The notes under the pieces were generated by a model. That model saw nothing but the letters and a program-made list of their open reading frames with translations, did not search any database and had not been told where the DNA came from. The translations under genes and the position numbers were made by a program. DNA of 64,000 bases, from NCBI GenBank assembly GCA_036346355.1, contig CM070572.1:43499944-43563943 (forward strand), written 5' to 3'. Origin of the DNA: Rhipidocladum racemiflorum. Its lineage: Eukaryota > Streptophyta > Magnoliopsida > Poales > Poaceae. Each line of letters begins with the position of its first letter. Position 1 is the stretch's first letter. This document shows positions 58,825 to 64,000 of the stretch, piece after piece.

Positions 58825-60826
58825 TCAAGACCCTCCATCTGAAACGCTCTTCGCAGGACATTTGTTCTTCCTATGGCCGTACTCTCCACATAGGACACAC
58901 CTCCGGACAGGGCCTCCAACCTCGGATTCATCCATGTCGTTGCGGATGCGACGCGTTTCGCGACGACCTTTCCCGCCCTTCACTCTGTTAATGTCAGGGA
59001 CCCATCTGCGCGTGGCATTGTCAATTTCAGTGAAGTTTCCAGCAACACGAAACCCGTGTAGTTCACCGGACCACGTTTCAACGACCGTATCCGCCATGTA
59101 GTACGGAGAAACAAATCGTACACTGCTCATCTGAATCTGCCCGCAGGCGGCCAACACATGCGAACAGGGTTTATGTAGAAGGTACGGCTTTCGGCAAGTG
59201 CAGGTGCACATGCCATCCCCACCACCGCCTAAGCTCACTTCGTGGGTGATTCTCCCACTTGACATTCCCAGCCCCTCCATATTCCTCAATGTTACCTCAA
59301 ATCATAACTCCGTCGTACCCATGACGACGACGGAATGTAGGAGGGCCTTCTCAATCTTCTTCGCCATCCAAGCTGTAACGACGCTGCAGTAGGGACTCTG
59401 AATGGTACTTGCATGCAACACTGCCGCAGCATGCCGTTCCCGGAAATACCTCACTGTACCGTACAACATACATTCGACGATAGCAACAAGGGGCATGCCA
59501 CGAAGACCCCTTATGACCCAGTTGTATACCTCAGCAAGGTTGGTTGTCATAACCCCATACCTTGCCACAAGTGTGTCATACAACAGTGCCCACTTCTCAA
59601 CCGGTTCAGATTCGATCTAGTGCGAGAAACACTTGATGTTTCTGGAAAGCCTCCTTCTGATGTTTGGCGGGTCAATGTCTGGTAAGCGCTGCAAACGCTG
59701 TGGTGCCTCCGAAGTACTGCCCACTGCTTGTCTCTCTCCGTCACGTATCTGCTTGCTAGTGAGCTCGTCAAGCTTCTCCCAGATGGCATCAAACTTTCTC
59801 TACTGATTTTGCTTGCACAATCTCTTGAATAGGTTCATTAACTTCTTACTTTTGAAATATTTGAACAGGTTAGCCGCCATATGTCGCATGCACCACCGGT
59901 TCTGCAAATCCGGCCACGGATAGGGCTCTTGCACATCTTCCTGCATCTTCTTTATCGCTTTCATCAGCCCAGCGTGGCGGTCGTGAATTATGCACACATT
60001 TGGCCTATCCTTCACAACTTTGATCTTCAGTTTTCTGAAGAACCACATCCAACTCTCGTAATTTTCACCTTCCACGAAAGCAAAGGCTATAGGAAGTATC
60101 TGGTTGTTTCCGTCCACACCGATGGCCGTCAGAATTTGGCCCTTGTACTTGCCGGTGAGGAAAGTCCCGTCCACGCACATAATCGGCCGGCAATGCCTGA
60201 AAGCCTCCACACAAGGCCTAAGTGCGATGAAAGCACGCTCCATAACCATAAAGCTGGGCGGGTTCTGAGATTCTCTATCATGTATAGCAGTATATGCCCC
60301 GGGGTTTCTTTCCTTCAGGACGTCTAGAAGTCGGGGAAGATTGTCATAGGATGCCTCGAATGTACCAAAACGCTTCTCCAACGCCTTCTGCTTCGCCCTC
60401 CACGCTTTGGCGTAGCTGATTTGGTATTTATATCTGTTCCTCATGGCAAGTACTATGTGTTGTGCCTCCATGTCAAACTTCTCGACAATCTCTCCGTACA
60501 TCACGTTCGCGATGAAAGATGATGTGAGGTTACGATGTCTCGATGTTACATTGCTCAGAACACAACTATGCTGCACCACCTTCGTGACTACCCAATTCAA
60601 CTCATACTTGGGCCTGTGGGCATGAACACGCCAACCACATTCGGCGTTTTCGCACTTCACCGTGTAACAATCTTTACTGGATTCACAACTCTCGCCGGCC
60701 GCTGCAAGCTCATCGCCTGCACTTTATAGCATCCTCGCAGCGCACTTCTCGCGTACATTGCGTGCACACGAACCTCAATTGGTCGGTACTCACATGTCGA
60801 GTCAACGGCATCGTCTACTGCTAATT
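58825..60826 (-). pseudogene. MuDR/MULE transposase of MULE-2, N terminus missing
   Basis: The minus strand reads from AVDDAVDSTCEYRPIEVRVH at the truncation. The main ORF (59800-60660) holds the MuDR domain (KCENAECGWRVHAHRPKYEL), then MCVDGTFLTGKYKGQILTAI with the first Asp and CIIHDRHAGLMKAI with the second. After a frameshift near 59800, YGVMTTNLAEVYNWVIRGLR carries the Glu. A SWIM finger (CTCTCRKPYLLHKPCSHVLA) and a CCHC knuckle (CVLCGEYGHRKNKCP) complete it, stop at 58825-58827. All catalytic residues are visible. Lesions are frameshifts near 60660 and 59800, stops near 59630 and 59300, and the missing N terminus. Confidence 0.9.
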
Positions 60827-60902
60827 CAAATAAATTCAAAATAATTCTCAAAAATAGAAAAAGCACAATAAATCAAAGAAAAGCAATTTTTGGGATGCCA
60901 CA
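60826..60902 (-). repeat. Fragment of a Tekay-like LTR start
   Basis: Read on the minus strand it begins TGTGGCATCCCAAAAATTGC and continues with TTTTCTTTGATTTATTGTG, resembling the first 77 bases of the solo LTR at 41347 (TGTAACACCCCAAAATTTTGC). It abuts MULE-2 coding sequence on one side and copia RT on the other, so a deletion has joined the LTR to MULE-2. Confidence 0.6.
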
Positions 60903-62212
60903 ATTGATTCAATAAAGTTTTTTTCTCCTAATTTACGCCTCTCATCCATTCAGGTTATGCTTACTTTTGTTGCTTTATTTGACTTGTTATTAGAGCTACT
61001 TGATGTTAAAAGAACTGCTTTCTTACAAGGAGATTTAGAAGAAGAGATTTTTAGACACAACCTAAGGGTTTTGCTCCTCATGAAAAGGATGATTTAGTTT
61101 GTGATTTGAAAAAGTCTCTCTATGGTCTTAAACAAGCTCCTTGGCAGTGGTATAAAAGGTTTGATTCCTTTTTGTTTGCACAACAGTATTCTCGTAGCAA
61201 TTATGATAACTGTGTTCACTTTAAATAGTTTCTCAATGGTTCTTTTGTTTACTTGCTATTCTATGTTGATGACATGCTTATAACTTCTCATGACAAGTCT
61301 CTGATTATTCAGTTGAAGGCCCAACTTAGTCATGAATTTGAGATGAAAGATCTTGGTCCAGCAAAAAAATTCTTGGGATGGAAATCCAGTGTGATCGCAA
61401 AGCTGGTACATTATTTCTATCTCAAAAAAATTACATTGAAAAGATACTTGCCATATTTAATCTCAGTGATTGCAAACCTTTTTCTACACCTTTTGCCTTA
61501 CACTTTAAATTATCTTCAAGTCAGTCTCCTATTAATGAAGAAGATAAAGAATATATGTCTTGTGTTCATTATTCTAGTGCAGTTGGTAATCTCATGTATG
61601 CTATGATTTGCACTAGATAGCTCATTCTGTTAGTGTTGTTAGTGGATTTATGCATAATCCTGGTAATGAGCATTGGAATACAGCTAAATGGATTCTTCTT
61701 TATTTGAAAGGCACTTCTAATTTTGGTTTTATGTTTGATAAGAATAAAGTGAAGACAAATGATGTTCTTGGGTTTATTGATTCTGATTATGTTGGTGATC
61801 TTTATAAAAAGAAGGTCAATTTCTAGATATATCTTTTCTTTATGTGGTTCTGCAGTCAGTTGGAACGCATCCTTACAGCCTATTGTCGCTCTTTCTACTA
61901 CTGAAGAAGAGTATGTTTCAGCTACTGAAGGCGTTAAGGAAGCTATTTGGTTGCGATGTTTGATTTCTGAACTTGGCATTAAACAGGATACTCTTACTAT
62001 TTATTGTGATAGTTAAAGTGCTATTTGTTTGACCAAGAACGATAAGTACATTGATATCAGGTACTACTTAATTCGTAGCATTGTTGCTGAAGGACAAGTT
62101 TTTGGGGGGAAAATACATATTGATGATAATCTTGCATACATGCTTACCAAGACACTTTCTAATACCAAGTTCAAGCATTGCCTTAGTTTGGTTGGCATTC
62201 ATGGTGCTTAAT
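60903..62212 (+). pseudogene. Copia reverse transcriptase and RNase H remnant
   Basis: RT motifs include ELLDVKRTAFLQGDLEEEIF (first Asp region near 60990), KSLYGLKQAPWQWYKRFDSF, then LLFYVDDMLITSHDKSL with the catalytic YVDD near 61262, and FEMKDLGPAKKFLGW. RNase H shows FIDSDYVGDLYKK, VALSTTEEEYVSATEGVKEA and IYCDS. It ends NTKFKHCLSLVGIHGA at 62211. Stops interrupt at 61227, 61617 and 62014, with frameshifts near 61040 and 61375. Confidence 0.87.
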
Positions 62213-62271
62213 TGCCTTTCGGGGTTTTGTGAAGACAATTTTCATTATAGATTTTGAGTCAATGGGAGGTT

Positions 62272-62502
62272 TGTTAGAGACAATCACGGATTCTCTCGGA
62301 TTCCTCAATATCCTAACTTACCAACCGAAGAAATCTTTTCAAATTGGATTCTTTTTTTGGCTATATATAGTCACCTCCTATGTACATGTACATTGAACCA
62401 AAATAGTGCATATTTGTCTCCTGTAATTTTTCCTGTAAAGATTTCCACATAAAACTTTGTGTCCCGTTATTTTTGCGTGTGCTTGTTCATCTAAACCTGA
62501 CA
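62272..62502 (+). repeat. 3' LTR of the Tnt1/Tork-like copia fragment
   Basis: It starts TGTTAGAGACAATC directly after the polypurine tract and probably ends CTGACA at 62502. A TATA-like CTATATATAG lies near 62363. No second copy is in the window, so the right boundary is inferred from the TG...CA rule. Confidence 0.65.
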
Positions 62503-62722
62503 AGTTGAGACCATGAAGAGTTGAACGTGTGACTCACATGCAGATGCAGACAGTCAGCTCTACAGCTCCGAAAGCATGCGCAGCTCCAGATTGATGTAGT
62601 GGTGCTAGTTGCATCAGTCAGACCAAACAAGGGAGAAAGTGTTAGTATGTCAGATTACAGAAGAAAATGGGTAAAAATAGGAGTTGGGGGGAGAGCACAG
62701 GTGTTACCTTGGGTTTGAGGTA

Positions 62723-64000
62723 CTATAAGGAGGTTACACGTAAATCTGGGAATCTTTCTTTGAACTTCTTGGTTTGAACCTTCAGATCGTCACTGATAGC
62801 AAATGTATATAGATTTTCCAGTGAAGTGGGGAGGCCCTCCTTGGGCAGCGATCGGATTTTAGGACAGTTCGAGATCATTAGTTTCTTGAGAGAACGAAGG
62901 AGATGCAACCCTTCAGGGAGGGACTGCAGACTTCGGCATTCAGAAAATTCAAGTTGTTGGAGGGAGGTGAGGAGCTGAAGCGCCTGCTCTTGCTCTTCCG
63001 TGAATCTTTCCGCCTGCCTATCGTTCAAGAAACTTAATTCACGGAGGGTAGCGGAGAGGTGGCTGCAAATGGGAGCAACAAGCACTGCCGAGATGCTGTC
63101 CACCTCAAGTAGCTCCAGTTGGAAGGAGGAACCCGCAGGAATTATTTTGGTCCTGACCACCTCCGAGAGTAGATCCGCTGCTATAGAGCAGGTTTCATTG
63201 AGATTATAAACCGCCAACATCTTGAGGTTGAATGTGATGAGAGGATCGAACCCATCCATTGTTAAATTATCACAGTCCTTTAGTTCTAGATGGGTGAGAG
63301 AAGTGAGGTTTGAGAGCAGAGCCATTGACTGCATGCTTGACTCTTCGCAAATAGAAAGTTCCCTGAGGGAAGTAGGGAACGGCTTGATTATCTGAGCTGC
63401 TTCTCCCATCGACCACCGAGAGAATATGTTGTCACAACTTTCTATCTTTAATGATTGGAGCGACGTGAGTTCCCGGAGTTCTCCTCCATCCTCTACAGGC
63501 AGAATTAGGTTCTTACACCTGGAGATCGCGACCTTGTGCAGTGAGCTGGAGGACGGGAATTGCAGTACTAGTTCCTCACAGTCTTCAGATGAACCACGGA
63601 TATTCAATTCGGAAAGAGCTGGGAAACAATTGAATACCTTTGACAGTAATTCTCCGGTAGGATTAAATGTATCGAGACTGATACTTTGAATTGAACGGAG
63701 GACAACAGCGACATCCACTTCTCCGGAGAACATGCTGTCGCATCCTATGACACGAAGCTTTCTTAGGGAGTTTAGCATTTGGAGGTCTGTCAACGAAATA
63801 TTCGACGCCTCTATAATTATCATTTCTTCCACTTTATCCAGGTTGTGGAAGGCCAAACCACCATTGTATCCGTCTATGCCCAGTTCATTTCCTTCGTAAT
63901 GCAAGCTGTCTGGATAATACCGCCATACAACAGACCAATCCCTGCCTAACACTAACTCCTGCCTAACACTAACATATGTTAGTGCGGAAGTGTGAGGCAT
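62723..64000 (-). CDS. NLR-type disease-resistance protein, C-terminal leucine-rich repeats (partial)
   Basis: The reading frame is open for 425 codons on the minus strand from the window edge to a stop at 62723-62725. Irregular leucine-rich repeats of plant NLR style fill it: LTDLQMLNSLRKLRVIGCDS, LTSLQSLKIESCDNIF, LTSLTHLELKDCDNLTM, and near the end LQSLPEGLHLLRSLKKLMI followed by CPKIRSLPKEGLP. The C terminus KKFKERFPDLRVTSL is common in grass CC-NB-LRR proteins. The NB-ARC part would lie beyond the right edge; the Met at the very edge need not be the true start. LRRs sense effectors or hold the NB domain inactive, in the cytoplasm or nucleus. No stop or frameshift is seen, so it may be functional. 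Confidence 0.85.
   Translation of the reverse strand: MPHTSALTYVSVRQELVLGRDWSVVWRYYPDSLHYEGNELGIDGYNGGLAFHNLDKVEEMIIIEASNISLTDLQMLNSLRKLRVIGCDSMFSGEVDVAVVLRSIQSISLDTFNPTGELLSKVFNCFPALSELNIRGSSEDCEELVLQFPSSSSLHKVAISRCKNLILPVEDGGELRELTSLQSLKIESCDNIFSRWSMGEAAQIIKPFPTSLRELSICEESSMQSMALLSNLTSLTHLELKDCDNLTMDGFDPLITFNLKMLAVYNLNETCSIAADLLSEVVRTKIIPAGSSFQLELLEVDSISAVLVAPICSHLSATLRELSFLNDRQAERFTEEQEQALQLLTSLQQLEFSECRSLQSLPEGLHLLRSLKKLMISNCPKIRSLPKEGLPTSLENLYTFAISDDLKVQTKKFKERFPDLRVTSL

Larger units (their letters stand above)
26951..60825 (-). mobile_element. MULE-2: second three-gene MULE, minus strand, 5'-truncated and multiply interrupted
   Basis: The left end at 26951 (GAATTTTTTTTACAAATATTC) matches the MULE-1 TIR, followed by the same palindromes and purine tract. 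In minus orientation the transposase (58825-60826), PMD gene (40107-58504) and GRF gene (29071 to about 29700) have the same order as in MULE-1. A gypsy element (29780-39877) lies between GRF and PMD, and a solo LTR with nested elements (41347-56861) splits PMD. The transposase N terminus and the other TIR are missing: the sequence stops at 60825 against an LTR fragment. No target duplication can therefore be shown. Without insertions the remaining element is about 8.3 kb. Confidence 0.9.
60903..62502 (+). mobile_element. Copia (Tnt1/Tork-like) 3' half with 3' LTR
   Basis: The part present runs from within reverse transcriptase to the end of a 3' LTR. Degenerate RT is followed by RNase H, a polypurine tract AATGGGAGGT at 62261-62270, and an LTR of 231 bp. 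The domain order is copia, but its motifs and short LTR differ from the Sirevirus copies in the window. The 5' half is absent. Confidence 0.85.

Noticed and set aside
60903..62502. The missing RT half of Sire-1, displaced by MULE-2
   Set aside because: Its RNase H and LTR differ from the Sirevirus copies, so it belongs to another copia lineage.

Overview
The window is plant nuclear DNA from a grass-like (Poaceae) genome. It holds nested transposable elements of families common in cereals: Sirevirus copia, Tat-type and Tekay-like gypsy LTRs, Mutator-like (MULE), PIF/Harbinger and hAT elements. Only one ordinary host gene is well supported, the 3' end of a disease-resistance (NLR-type) gene running off the right edge on the minus strand. 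Species cannot be fixed from the sequence alone.

Layout, left to right. 1-153 is the terminus of a PIF/Harbinger element. 1113-2787 is a hAT-type element with 8-bp flanking repeats. 3148-17622 is a complete 14.5 kb MULE (MULE-1, plus strand) with ~75-bp terminal inverted repeats and a perfect 10-bp target duplication. It carries three genes: a MuDR-type transposase, a plant-mobile-domain (PMD) protein and a GRF-type zinc-finger/coiled-coil protein. A 4.26 kb solo LTR interrupts its transposase. 17910-19193 is a short non-autonomous LTR retrotransposon. 19384 to about 25925 is a 3'-truncated Sirevirus copia element whose gag is split by an inverted solo LTR (20897-22647).

26951-60825 is a second, minus-strand, 5'-truncated MULE (MULE-2) with the same three genes in the same order, taken apart by insertions. 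A Tat-type gypsy element (29780-39877) lies between its GRF and PMD genes. A Tekay-like solo LTR (41347-56861) splits its PMD gene. That solo LTR contains a PIF/Harbinger element (44766-56657), which contains a Sirevirus element with two 1440-bp LTRs (49405-56538). Matching target duplications (CCGCC, CCATC, TTA, AAAAG) give the order of insertion. MULE-2 ends at a 77-bp LTR fragment next to a Tnt1/Tork-like copia 3' half (60903-62502), and the NLR gene follows.

Functionally, the MULE transposase would cut at the TIRs. PMD and GRF proteins look like accessory or captured genes conserved in both MULE copies. The Harbinger carries the usual Myb/SANT-like and DDE transposase pair. Almost every element gene has stops, frameshifts or insertions, many explainable as G-to-A or C-to-T changes, as expected for methylated, silenced DNA. 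The best candidate for a less-described system is the three-gene MULE with its palindrome-rich subterminal DNA and amplified subterminal repeats.
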